This document shows positions 33,363-44,814 of a stretch of 64,000 bases of DNA, in pieces. This DNA comes from Siphonodentalium dalli (Eukaryota > Mollusca > Scaphopoda > Gadilida > Siphonodentaliidae), in the NCBI GenBank assembly GCA_032622095.1, contig CP136067.1, positions 127,941,030 through 128,005,029 on the forward strand, given 5' to 3'. A model generated the notes under the pieces. That model had not been told where the DNA came from. It did not search any database and saw only the letters and a program-made list of their open reading frames with translations. The stretch's first letter is position 1. Each line of letters opens with the position of its first letter. The translations under genes and the position numbers were made by a program.

Positions 33363-35996
33363 TTGAAGTTTATTATGACAGTATGACAATACACTACCCC
33401 GGACAAATGAAGCAATATCATACTTTATCTAACAGCCTAGCTATAATTAGTGAACATTAAACTGACAAACAGACAATTTTCAGGGCCATTATTTAATCAC
33501 AACCCAAAGGGTTGTTTTACAGTAACATAAGCGACGCAAGTATAGTTGTGACGTCAGTAATTTCTATACCCTATCAACATGACAAAATTGTTTTTACATC
33601 CGGGCGATTCAGACCTATGGGGCCCTATGGTGGCCGCCATGTTGGAATACAATTGTCAAATTAATAAACCGAATTCATTTTTCTTCTTCGATCAGCCTCC
33701 CTATAGCAACATTATTAAATTTGAAAAACAAAATCAACCTTATTCAAAATTAAATGCTTAATGTGGATTTAGCTGACGCGGGCGCATAGCATTCGGCAAA
33801 CCTCGCCAGATTCCGTACCGTTACAGTTAGAATATTACGTCCCCTGGCAGGCCATAGCAACGTTGGAAATGATGACGTAATTTCGTTACAAAATGGTGGC
33901 GCTCTCTTGTTTGCGAAATTTGAAATGGAATTGCTTGTTATTGTTATCGCTCGTATTTTAAATGTACAACGGTATCACAGCACATACGCGTTGAGAACAA
34001 ACGAGAAAGCACAAGCGAAGATAGCACTACGAGCCAATTACTGGAATGACTTTAGAGTCAAAGCAGCCAAAAGAAGAAGAAGAAGAATAACAACAACATG
34101 TCAACAACAACAACTTGTTAAGTTGTTTTGAAGTTGAAGTGAACTGTGTTCAAAGTGAAAATCAGTCAGTCGGAAAGAAACTCAATGACGAATCTGTGAC
34201 TGAAAAAAATATGAAAATGAAGGTCACTGGAATTGAATGTGGACTGGTCTGTGTAGACTGATCACCACGGCGATTTGACTTGTTCTGTTATTGTTCAATT
34301 TTAAGTCTGTTTTCACCTGGACTGGTTTAGTGGTTAGATTTAGAGTTTCAACTGCAAGCGGCAAATCGTTCAATCTACTAACTACTTCTATAAATAAAAT
34401 AGTAAATTTAATTGTTAATATCTAACACTGTCATGTCAAACCTCAACTTGGGTCAAGGAAATCAGAAAATGGACATTTTAGAGCTGACTGATTTACTATA
34501 CACAGTATAGTTCAGTCATGAACCGTTGAACGTAGCGCATAGATGAAACTTGTGGACGCAGTAATCGGTGAAAGCGTTCATGTGGCTTACTAATCTAATA
34601 ATATTAGGATTGTATTAGTCAATTTAGTGATTACAGATTACTAAATTTAGTTATCAACGACTTCAGCCTCACCCACTCACTGTGAATGTGACTCAGGTCA
34701 AAATACAATTCTAGCCATCTACAGTCGACAGACTCGACACACAGATGTAACAAACATGTGAAGCCCAGTGAATTGGTGACTAACAAAGTGAGTCATTTAT
34801 CTTCTTGTTGAGTGAAGGAAGAGAAGAACATCTCCCAATCACACTTGGTCTCGGCACACTGAATAGTTCATGCAGTGACTGGTGAGAGGATATGCTTCCG
34901 GGCCAACTTTCCATCTGTGTGTATGAATTCTGTTTCCTGTGATGGACACATCAAGTTAAATTTAATAATTATATTGCACGGTGATTAGTTTTAGCATTCT
35001 CACATATTAAATAATTCATGATTTTAACACTGTGTTCTCGATTTAAACCTTAAGCATAAAGCGGGAGCTTGATCAGCATGGCTAGCAAAATCCTAGCATA
35101 TATATATTAACTAGTGGCTATTTGTGGAAAAAATATTAAATATAGCCCTGCGTACTTGCTATTGTCGACTTGACACATTGGGATTGGAATAATATGTATG
35201 CTAAACATAATAATTCCAGGCCAACTTAGTTGAACTGTCACGACCTTCTAATTATACATGTACATGACTAATGTAGTAATGAGGCAATCATATAAATGTT
35301 TAATCTAGTAGCATTTTCTCAGACCATGCCACGAACATCTATGTATCTATGCCTGTCAAGAATAATGCCATTCCTCCCGGGCAATTATTAAAATGTTCAT
35401 ATACTATCAGATGCCTATTAACCAATAGTGTCAGCATGTGTCGCATGATTAGTAATTTTAGATAAAATTCTCAACGATCATTAAGTTTTTTGGCAAAGAG
35501 ACATATATAGAATTAAATTTAAATAGAATTAAATTTCCATCAATATTGTTAATTTCAGTCTAGGTCTCCGCTATCACTATTGTTGACCATCACAATGATT
35601 AGACATCTGAGAGTACGATAAAAGCTCACAAAAGTCACGAACAAGCATGCAATCTCGAGCTGGGACCACCCTTAATACTTGTTTCTTATCATCTACTTCA
35701 CAGAAGGGGTCACCCCTAAGTAGTAACCATATAGGAAATGCACCAAACATATAACTATTGCACAATGACATCAGGTTGTTTGATCTAAAATATTTATCCA
35801 CTCCAGCCCCAAAACAATAGTCATTTGGCAAATTATCTCATTCATTTTTGAAGTGCCTATCGTCTACTGAAGTTAGATCCTACCACAGGCCATAAATTAT
35901 GTCTCATTGAGTCATTGTGCCCCATCCACGTAACCCGTTTTCATAAAAATGTATTCAGTATTATATGTAAATTTATCCAATAAATATATTTTTCCC
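33363..35996. other. Intergenic stretch, no supported gene
   Basis: A 75-codon frame at 33907-34131 with an Arg-rich end (KRRRRR) and an 84-codon frame on - at 35577-35831 are open but show no recognisable family. No element with clear termini was found. The stretch 33480-34160 is somewhat less AT-rich than its surroundings, so a host exon cannot be excluded. Confidence 0.35.
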
Positions 35997-36000
35997 TTAA

Positions 36001-36434
36001 AGGTCCTCAATCCGAATCAATAGTCCCCATATCATCAGATTCCAACAACAAGAAGATTTTTTGAAATGCCGCTTCAGTTGACAGAATCGATTAATTGGTC
36101 AAAATAAAACTGCAGTCAATTATGCATAAAATTTACAAAAACTTGTCATTTATCAACTTTTTGCTCAACGAATATTGCTGATTTGTCAAACATCTGACAC
36201 ACACACAAAAAAACAGTTGATTTTAGAATTATCCATCTTCATCTGCAATTTGGTCAGAAAAAGTATTCTCGTCTGCTGTTTGCTGGGCCACTAAAAAATT
36301 TAAATAATAGATTTTAAAAATCGGTATCTGATCACTATGAGCTTTGATGTTGTTCCTCGACTTGAATCAAATATTGTTCACCTCCGAAGTCAAGGAAATA
36401 ATAATCTGCGAGGGTTAATTTGGATTGAGTACCT
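36001..36434. mobile_element. TTAA-flanked MITE, full-length copy
   Basis: 434 bp between TTAA at 35997-36000 and TTAA at 36435-36438. The ends are AGGTCCTCAATCC and GGATTGAGTACCT, an imperfect terminal inverted repeat. Internal phrases 'ttagaattatccatcttcat' and 'gagctttgatg' recur in the copies at 37118-37330 and 47619-48554. A TTAA duplication is the piggyBac signature, but the family assignment is by target site only. It has no coding capacity. Confidence 0.75.
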
Positions 36435-36959
36435 TTAAAATTGCAAAAATTAAATTAAAATAATTTTGCCTTGAAAATTGGTCGCTTGGCCAGATTCAAC
36501 CTTCACCTGATGATTGCATTTTGAAGAAATATAGTAAAATGTGCTATATGGCTAATATCGCTTGACTGGCGCCATGGATATTGGTCTGGAAATTAGAGAA
36601 ATGTTAGAGGCAATATCTCACTCTGACCCATGTCTAATTGTGGCCCACATTCCTCTATATCTGGTGCTGCAACATATTCTCGTGCAAATAGGTTTATTTG
36701 TACCTGAATATTCACATATGTTCATATTTTTTGTATTCATTTAAATTTGTTTAAATCAAAATTTAGAAAAACTAACGCCATTATACACTCTGCCGGGGCA
36801 CCCTGAGTCACCACACCAAATTTCGTTGAAATCTGGGCACCAAAATCAACAAAGACATGTTGGTCTCAACTTTACTCCAGTCTTATATATGTATATATAA
36901 ACAGTCCCATGAAACATGTATACATTTATTGATGGACGTGTCATGGGCTCTTCATACAG

Positions 36960-37065
36960 GATCGCGTTTATTATTTCGAAGGTTCCATATTCGCTATTCC
37001 AAAGGTTCTTATTCAGACATCGAAGGTTCGCTATTCTGAAGGTTTGCTATTCTGGGCGTATTTAA
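36960..37065. repeat. Short tandem GAAGGTTCGCTATTC-type units
   Basis: Four irregular units such as 'cgaaggttccatattc', 'ccaaaggttcttattc', 'cgaaggttcgctattct' and 'gaaggtttgctattctg'. A related series in opposite orientation lies at 37375-37440, with the partial TTAA element between the two. Confidence 0.5.
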
Positions 37066-37117
37066 CCAGAAAAGATGGACAACTCTAATACCAAGTAGTT
37101 ATTATTACCACGATTTT

Positions 37118-37330
37118 ACAGTTATCCATCTTTATCTGGAAGACCGCCCATTTGACCTCGTCCTTCTGGCACGATCAGGCCTAGAAACAATAAAAATAGC
37201 AAACTGCAAAGATCGATATCTAATTACTCTGAGCTTTGATGGGTGGGTTCCTCGACACTAATCAAATATTTTTTCCCCACCGAAACCAAGGAAGGAGTAA
37301 TTTAGCAGCGTCTTATCGGATTGAGTACCT
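37118..37330. mobile_element. TTAA-family MITE, partial copy
   Basis: It matches the right half of 36001-36434: 'ttatccatctttatctgg', 'actctgagctttgatggg' and the terminus 'ggattgagtacct'. The next bases are ATAA and not TTAA, and the left end is missing. Confidence 0.6.
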
Positions 37331-37439
37331 ATAAGTTATTTCCTTCATAAAAAGAGTCTTATGATAACGAAACCTCTCAAAACTTTAGAATATAGAATGA
37401 AACTTCAAAATAAAAGCGAAACTTCGGTATAATGAACCT

Positions 37440-38190
37440 TGGGATTAGCCAATCTTTGGACACAGGGTGACATGTCGCCGTCCTACGGTCCATACGTACT
37501 GGCGTGATCGTATATATATCCCAAGTTGGCCAGAAATACAGGCACTCCTATGAAACATACATTTTATAGATGGACGTACGTGTTTTTGGGTTGTCCATAC
37601 GTACTGACGTGATCATATTATTAAAGGGATACAAAATAAAGAGATTTCTAATTATCAGTAAGAATTATTCTCTAAGTGATACTTATTATTTCAAATAAAT
37701 GATTGCATATACTATAGTAGACCATATACCAACAGGAAAATATTAGTGAATACAATTATTGTGTTTCAAAATTCGTTTCGTTTCGTTTCTGCAGCCAAAT
37801 TACAATCTTAACTTTTAGTTATCGTTCTTCAAAATGAAGCGCGGATAATTCCTTGTGGTATTTTGAGTTAATTTTGTCGCGAATCAACGCGGATTGACAG
37901 AAGGAAATGGTGTATTGGCTACAAACGGATAAACTGTGGACTTATATATAAGATTCGCCGATTTCTCCCCATGGATGTGCGCAAATATCGAAAAAGACTG
38001 AATTTCATGTGACAAAAAATATTTCAATTCCCGGAACAGTAAGAATTAAGCTACGATAACGAAACGGATCAACTATAGTATTGAACAGTACCTCAGCTAC
38101 CTGGCCATAACCAGAATATTTTCTCAAAATTGAATTTGTGGTACCGGTACAATCATGATGTAGTGCCAGTGGCCTGCTCATAATGCACCT
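37440..38190. other. Intergenic, no gene seen
   Basis: A phrase 'tatgaaacatacattttatagatggacgt' at 37549 resembles 36909-36945, a short duplicated repeat. Nothing else is recognised. Confidence 0.35.
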
Positions 38191-38800
38191 GTCCAGAAGA
38201 AGAAGAATTGAGAAGTTTGAAGATCATGGACTACGCAGACACCATCTGGGACCCCTACCAACAAAATCACATCGACAAGCTGGAAAGAATCCAGCGTAGA
38301 GCAGCCCGTTTCATTAAAAGAGACTATAAGAGCAAAGAAGATGGATATATGACCAAGATCCTCTACGAGCTAGATTTACCAACATTGCAGAAACGGCGGA
38401 AAATAAATCGGCTGGGATTCATGAGTAAGGTGGTGGGTGGATTGGTCCCGGCTATACCACCTAATCAATACTTTACACCCGAAACAAGGCGTCTTAGATC
38501 GCAGAGCAAAGTTCTGACAGGCTACGTCACCAGCCAAATTCCTCGGCACCTAATTTAAAGGAACAACAGTCAGTGCTACGAGGCTATACCATACGTGTCA
38601 GCTCAGTTCGCTAATTCCACATTTGTTCGAACTATATGCGACTGGAATCAGCTGGAGGAATCCTTAATCCTACAACAACAGCCTGTGGATTCCTTCAAGA
38701 GTGCGCTGAAGGAAAAGATCTGAGACTCTCTCGCCCGCTGCGAAATTACCATAATTGGGATCTGCAGCGTAACCATTCAGATTCAGATTGATCCACGATA
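38190..38800 (+). pseudogene. LINE 3' end: RT C-terminal region and simple-repeat tail
   Basis: The frame encodes 'DYADTIWDPYQQNHIDKLERI', 'QRRAARFIKRDY', 'LDLPTLQKRRKINRL' and, after an in-frame TAA at 38556-38558, 'FVRTICDWNQLEESL' and 'VDSFKSALKEKI' before a natural-looking stop. This is the post-RT region common to many CR1/L2/Jockey-type LINEs. The sequence after the stop ends in 'cattcagattcagattg' (38778-38794), an (AGATTC)n-like tail, which fits a 5'-truncated insertion with its real 3' end. There is no RT catalytic core. Confidence 0.75.
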
Positions 38801-38976
38801 GTAAGGGGTCAGTACATGTAGTAAGTACTGACAGTGATAAGCCTGCTGTACAATAATACTACTTTTGCTGTTTTACTGGTCTTAACTGAGTACTGTGTCA
38901 ATGTGACATTGTTAATTCAGTTCCACTCTAATGTACATTAACTGGCAATGATGCATCTGACGCTATTAAAGGCACC

Positions 38977-39190
38977 GGTAATCCCTAAATACCAGGAGGA
39001 CGCGGCGTAGAAACTTGGTACAACAGTTGTTACACGACAAAGAAAATTATCAACAAGCTTAGTGAGCGTCATCATCAAAATTGCAAATTAAAACACGGCA
39101 ATGGTAAATTGGTAATCCCTACATACCAGGAGGACAAGGCATTGAAACTTGGGACAACAGTTGTTACACGGCAAAGAAATTTAAAACACA
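38977..39190. repeat. 134-bp tandem duplication, two copies
   Basis: The phrase 'ggtaatccctaaataccagg' and the following 'acaacagttgttacacg' occur twice, at 38977 and 39111, with about 10 percent differences. Confidence 0.65.
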
Positions 39191-39439
39191 CTGTGCACAG
39201 ATGAATGTTTATACATGTACTGTGCAGTCGAGATCACCTGGACTACAAATATTTAAGGATTATACTATTTGATGAGTAGATGCGTGACTGATAAAAGAAT
39301 TAGAGACTCCATATTTACTCGGAAGATAACAGTATACGATGCCATACAGTTGGTGGATATTAACAGTAAAACTAATGAAAATGATGAAAGCCAGACTCAA
39401 CATCAAGACAACATGTGCATGCATAAGTGACGGTTCAAT

Positions 39440-39802
39440 GTGGTCTGGTTTACGATGTGGGGAGAAAAAAAGTAGATGCAGGAGGGAAAAAAATAAAAAT
39501 AAAAAAGATTGTCCCCCCAATTTATATCAAGTACATCGTGGAATTTTACATAAATTTTACAAAAATTGTGAAAAAATGTTTTTGAATGAAATTCTGTTCA
39601 AACCAAACAAGACATATCTTGTCATGAAATACATGAAAATATGGATCTGTAAATGATCATAAGCAGAACCGGATGCGACAGCACATGAAAATCAGTACGC
39701 GTGTAAAATATTTTGGGACAAAAAAAGTTAATTTTTTTTTCATGAAATGGAAACAAAGTTGTAGGAGGTGTTCGTAAACCAGACTTAAAAATTGGTGTCG
39801 CC
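39440..39802. mobile_element. PIF-like MITE, copy A
   Basis: It ends with the terminus ATTGGTGTCGCC followed by TTA. The inner sequence matches the inverted copy at 48589-48982 nearly throughout. Its left terminus is degraded: only 'gtctggtttacga' remains. Confidence 0.65.
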
Positions 39803-39809
39803 TTAGGCT

Positions 39810-40720
39810 CATGTTAACACAGGATCACATATTCTCAAAATAATTGTCTCCCTCAAGTTGGCCTCAACCATACTAGTATTTATATTTGATAGAACCTCAG
39901 TGAGACCATGTTGAAAATTACCATCAATGCAGTTCCAGTGTTGACGCAACGCGGTCATGTTACTTCAAACCAGTTGCAATGTTCCTTAGGCCAAAGAAAA
40001 AAGATACTATATTTCCGTACATCGACCGACCCTAAAAATAACCCGCCGACCCTAAACTTTTTATTGATATTTTGAGAAAAAGTCAAAATTTTCGCAATTT
40101 TAATTTCCTGAGAGTGGATCTCCTGCCTGCTTTATGTCTTGTTTGGGACTTATGGAACACTATCAACAGACATGGTGGGTGTGTATCTGTATATATACAT
40201 GTAAAGAGGTTATCACTGCATATATTAGGGGTATACATGTACTAGTAGCTACTGTTTCCAAAAACCAGGCATGCTCGGTGGGTGTACTGGCTACCCCCAG
40301 ACAATGGGATGTAATCGTCACAATACATGTACGGTATAATGGCGGTATTATTGGTAAAATTCTTATAAAAAGTTAGTGACATCAATTTTGTACCAAGTTT
40401 ATAGCCAAATTTATGAAAATGTGGTATTAGATATAATAAAAAACATACGTAAGCATGAAGTAAGTTTGATTTTTTATCAATCTTAAATGTATATTTCCAC
40501 TGTGTTGATCAAGTAATACTTTCCCCATGGCACGGGTTGGCATTTTATGTCACTTTGGTCGAGGTAGTTCAATATTTCTGCAGCTGGATAAAAAATATCA
40601 AAATAAAATAAAAAAAATTCCCTACCTACCTACTAGTACCCTAATTTTTTTTACCGGAAACATACAATCTTTTTTCTTTGGCCTTAAGCATGGTAATTCG
40701 TGAAAATAAATGTCAATGCA
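39810..40720. other. Intergenic, no gene seen
   Basis: No supported coding frame or element termini. TACATGTA motifs occur near 40195 and 40233. Confidence 0.35.
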
Positions 40721-41106
40721 ACTTACTCTCAGGCTCCAAATAAAAGTGCAGGCCCAAATAATAGTGCGGGGGGGGGGGAAATTCCATTGAAAGTTAATAA
40801 AAGTACAGACCCAAATAATAGTGCAGGGGGAACTCTGAGCAAAACATCAACTGTGGTTAACCAAATAATTTTTATAGCAGGTTCAGGTATACGAGTCAAC
40901 ATGTAGTACAGGTACATGTATGTATCATGTGGTGTTTTTTTGGTTTGCCACATACTTGAATATGTACTCTTGAGTGCCTAATGTACGATTATTAAAATCG
41001 AGGTAAAATTCCCACCTGTACGATCGTTATTTGGTCCTGTACTTTTATTAAATTAACCAAAAGAAATAATTCACCAATCTTAAATTGTGTTATTCATATA
41101 AGAAAT

Positions 41107-41235
41107 GAACGGCGGTTTCAATGCGGTCATGGGGTTTTGACCGCGAGAAAAAATCAGCAAACTTCGGGGTTCATGCAGAGTTTGCTGATTTTTTTAACGC
41201 GGTCAAAACCCATGACCACGTTGAATCCGCCGTTT
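41107..41235. mobile_element. Palindromic MITE, about 55-bp arms
   Basis: The left arm starts AACGGCGGTTTCAATGCGGT and the right arm ends with its near complement ...CCGCCGTT. Arms include AAAATCAGCAAACT / AGTTTGCTGATTTTT around a short loop near 41171-41183. It is more GC-rich than its surroundings. Confidence 0.7.
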
Positions 41236-41460
41236 ATTATTTATATTTATATACTTAAATTCATTATGAACTAGGATTGTATGTCTTTCCCATTATTTAT
41301 TCATCTATTTAAACAAACGCATGGAGTTCAGTTCAGACAGTTCGAATCCTTGTTTTTTGGAAAACCAAACATTTTGAGAATCCGTTCATGGAGAACGGAA
41401 GAAACGCAATTTCACAGTAAAGTATAAACATATGACAAAATGTCTTGTTTAGCTAGTAAC

Positions 41461-42327
41461 TAGGGGTGCCAAGATTAATCGTATAATCGATGAACCGTTG
41501 ATAAAGCCGATAATCGATTACCATTGCCATAGTCGATTAATCTGCGTTATTTATTTCAGACGTTGGAAAATGCCGGGTATTATTGAATACGGTGTTTCTT
41601 TTACACAGTTTAATCTACAACCGAAGGGTTAACAACATCAATTTAATCAAAGAGATTCCGACAACTTGAGTACTACTAACTTATGTTGCAAACACTCGGC
41701 AGTTCATTTGATGATGCGACATGGTTACTCTTCGGCCCATTGTATATTCTACAAATCGGTGGCACTGCAGCTTTGAACTTATGGTGACGTCGTTGTATAT
41801 AAATTTTAACTTGACAGGTGGCACTATGGCTTTGAAATGTGCCGACTGTCACCTTAGATGTTACTAATACAGGTTATCGTGTATCATACTTAACTTGTTC
41901 TAAGTCCTGTAATTTGCGGGTGGGGGCACACGTTTGTGATTGTTAACCACGCACTGGATGTTTGATGAAACTTATAGTTTCTAACTTTCCTACTTTTATA
42001 TTGTTTGTATGTTTGGCTATTCATAACTGAAATCAATCGCAACGTTCGTTCAAATGAACTCACAAATATTATAATCATAACATCGCCGAGAACTGTGGTG
42101 GTATTCAATACATTGTGTTCATTGGTCATTAACAGTGGTTTGTGATGCACTTTATTAATGTAAAAAATTACATCAGCCGATGCCACAATCAGCGACAGTG
42201 CATTTAACCAGCCCCCAGCCAATAGGCCATATTACGGAAATCTTCCACTGAAGTTATTAGGTACGATTATAGTCGATTATTGACAACCGATTATCGATTA
42301 TCAAAATCAATAATCGTGGCACCTCTA
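41461..42327. mobile_element. hAT-type non-autonomous element with 8-bp TSD
   Basis: The termini TAGGGGTGCCA and TGGCACCTCTA are flanked by an exact 8-bp duplication, CTAGTAAC, at 41453-41460 and 42328-42335. Both features are diagnostic of hAT elements. ATCGATTA-type motifs are clustered just inside both ends (41478-41537 and 42262-42305), probably subterminal transposase-binding repeats. The 110-codon frame on - at 41890-42222 lacks hAT transposase motifs. Confidence 0.85.
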
Positions 42328-42539
42328 CTAGTAACTAATGTAGACGTGTTGATCATTTTTACATCTGACTCATATAGAAATCTTGAATTTGTGCTGATTT
42401 AAATTTTCATAGCTTCAAACTATTAATAAACGTGCAGACCCAAATAAGCACTGTGCAGGGGGGGGGGGATTTCCCAAGAAAAATAATAAACGTGGATGCA
42501 GCTGGTGCATGCATATTTATTTGGAGCCCAAGAGTAAAG

Positions 42540-43640
42540 AGGTGGAGGTGAATGTTACATGTAAGTTGTTATTAACGAAATGGAACGATGCCTTTAATAG
42601 GTTCCACCAGCAATAAGTCGCGACTTCTTTATATTGGCCTGACAGATTGGTTTTTGTTGGCGTCATGCCTGTCGACCATTATGATGGCCACATATATTGT
42701 CATATAACAGCGATTTACGATCTGTCTTGTTGGCTCATAATATAAATTAAGAAAGTGGCCTTGTGTTCGTTCCTTGCGTAAAAAAATATTTTTTAGTACA
42801 AACGTCCTCATTGATTGTGTCCCTCGACTCCTTGTGTAATTGGTCAAGTAACTTACATGTATGTACATGTACAGACCACTCACAAATTTCTTAGAAAAGC
42901 GACCACATGTTCGAATCTACTTTGCGATTTTGGAGCAACGCATTTGTAAATGCGTTCATATTTTAACACATTTACCTTGATTTATTCACAAACAAATGTC
43001 TTGATGCAGGCCTTAAAATCCATCAGATTTTTGGCAATAATCAAAATGTTAGTGTTTCACTTTCTACAGGGAATCAAGACTTTTTACTAGAATCAAAATG
43101 AGAATCATGATTCTCAGATTCTGATTATAAAACAATTAATGTCAACAGTGTTTATTTATGTTTATTCCATTTTGAATGGAAAACTACATCATGAATGTCC
43201 GATTCCGAACATATACATGTACACCAGGAGTGGGAAAATAACACAGAATTATTCAGATGTGAATTTAAATTAAACAAAATTATAACTAAAATTGCAAAAT
43301 ACACTATCGTATCGTTATTTGGGTGTTCATACTAGTATACTTTTTCGGCGCAATGATCGGTAATTTCAATGCGACTGCGATTATTCCCAATGCAGTGCAT
43401 TTAATTTAAATGCTGTCATTAAGGCATTTACAAAGTGGCGTGACACAATGCACCCTCAATGCATTTTAAATGCAACAACCGCATTTCATTGATCCACGTT
43501 GTAAAGGACATTTATTTTTAGAATACATGTATGTACGTGTATATAACCACAAGAATAAAGAACAAATCAACTATTTTTATTACCTTGTAAACCTCTGATG
43601 TTTCCCATACAGTATACATTTGTATATTATAAACCATGTT
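42540..43640. other. Intergenic, no gene seen
   Basis: No supported gene. 'TGCATTTA' type words and TACATGTA motifs are frequent. No clean element boundary was seen. Confidence 0.35.
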
Positions 43641-43641
43641 A

Positions 43642-44811
43642 CAGTAATTCCAGAGCTAATTAATCGACTCCTTAAGGGCTTTGTGGACCCAATTTTTCCA
43701 AAAAAATTTAGAGTCCAAATAAAGGATTCTGTTCATATATATTAGTAATCATAGAAACCATGCCCATTGATGAACCATTTGAATAGTATACTTCATTGTG
43801 GATTATGTTAGAAATACAAAATGTGAACTTTATTGAGATTTAAAAAAATAAAATTTACAGGCAATGGTCCAAGAAAAATAAAGTCCAAATCTAAGAATCA
43901 AATACGGGAATATGTACTCAACACTGTGATGAATGATGTACTACAAAAATATTATTATATTTTTTTAGCGTTCTTGGATAAAATTACTTTGAACCGGTTG
44001 TTGACAAAAGATATACTAACTTCACAATATGGTTGACAAAGAGACAGCAGTTTATGGGTCACATTATGTCCAGTCCAGTGTGGATGGCTTTTACTAATGT
44101 CAACTCCACATCAGTGATTATCCTCTGAGTGAGTGCTGACCTACATACTAGAAATAGTATGGCATGGTCTGGTTGTGTTTGATTGGGGATTAGCATTCTA
44201 TTGTAAACAGAGTCCACTGCTTTACAATGGCCAGCTGCTAACCCATGCATGCTGGCATCCACACAGCCAATGTTTAAGCAAGTATGTATTATTTGTCAAC
44301 AGCTGATTCAAAGTAATTTTTTCAAAGAACACTCGAGAAATATAATATTGTTTTTGTAGTACATCATTCATCACAGTGTTCAGTACATATTCCCATATTT
44401 AATTCTTAGATATGAACTTTGTTTTTCTTGGACCATTGCCTGTAAATTTTATTTTTTTAAATCTCAATAAAGTTCACATTTTGTATTTCTAACATAATCC
44501 ACCATAACGTATACTCATAACATGTTGCATCAATTGGCATGGTTTCTATGATTACTAACATACATGAACAGAATCTTGTATTTTGACTCTATAAAATTTT
44601 TGAAAAATTGGGTCCACAAAGCCCTTAACTACAGCAGAATTATGGGTAACTTTTCAGGATTTAGTCCGAAATATGGCTTGTTGCCATTCATCGGAAAGCT
44701 CTCACCGAGAGCTTTCCGATGAATGGCATCAACCCATATTTCCGACTAAATCCTGAAAAGTTACCCATAATTCTGCTGTAGTTAAGGAGTCGATTAATTA
44801 GAGCATTACTG
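43642..44811. mobile_element. TA-flanked foldback MITE split by a second element
   Basis: Ends CAGTAATTCC (43642) and GCATTACTG (to 44811) lie between TA dinucleotides, with 'ctaattaatcgactcc' shared by both arms. Removing the insertion at 43676-44624 leaves about 220 bp that folds on itself: 44632-44800 is a near-perfect palindrome with arms of about 80 bp centred near 44709. The TA target and CAGT start resemble pogo/Tc1-mariner elements. A related intact copy lies at 46310-46474. Confidence 0.75.
43676..44624. mobile_element. TTAA-flanked element nested in the TA-flanked MITE
   Basis: 949 bp with ends GGGCTTTGTGGACCC and GGGTCCACAAAGCCC, an exact inverted repeat, between TTAA at 43672-43675 and TTAA at 44625-44628. 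The inverted arms extend about 330 bp inward (for example 'ggtccaagaaaaa' at 43866 and 'tttttcttggacc' at 44419), leaving a single-copy middle at about 44030-44280. The piggyBac-type target is clear. The short frame in the middle (44059-44262, -) has no recognised transposase motif. Confidence 0.8.
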
Positions 44812-44814
44812 TAT

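Larger units (their letters stand above)
40722..42538. mobile_element. Inverted-repeat element hosting nested insertions
   Basis: The left end CTTACTCTCAGGCTCCAAAT (40722) matches the complement of the right end, CTTTACTCTTGGGCTCCAAA, at 42516-42538 with few differences. Near each end lies a 'cagacccaaataa...gtgcagggggggg' phrase (40750 and 40807 at the left, 42435 at the right). Inside are a palindromic MITE (41107-41235) and a hAT element (41461-42327). No transposase was found. A target duplication was not seen. Confidence 0.6.

Noticed and set aside
33907-35831. Two unassigned frames (33907-34131 + and 35577-35831 -)
   Set aside because: They are open but short, with no recognisable domain, splice context or repeat link, so they were not promoted to genes.
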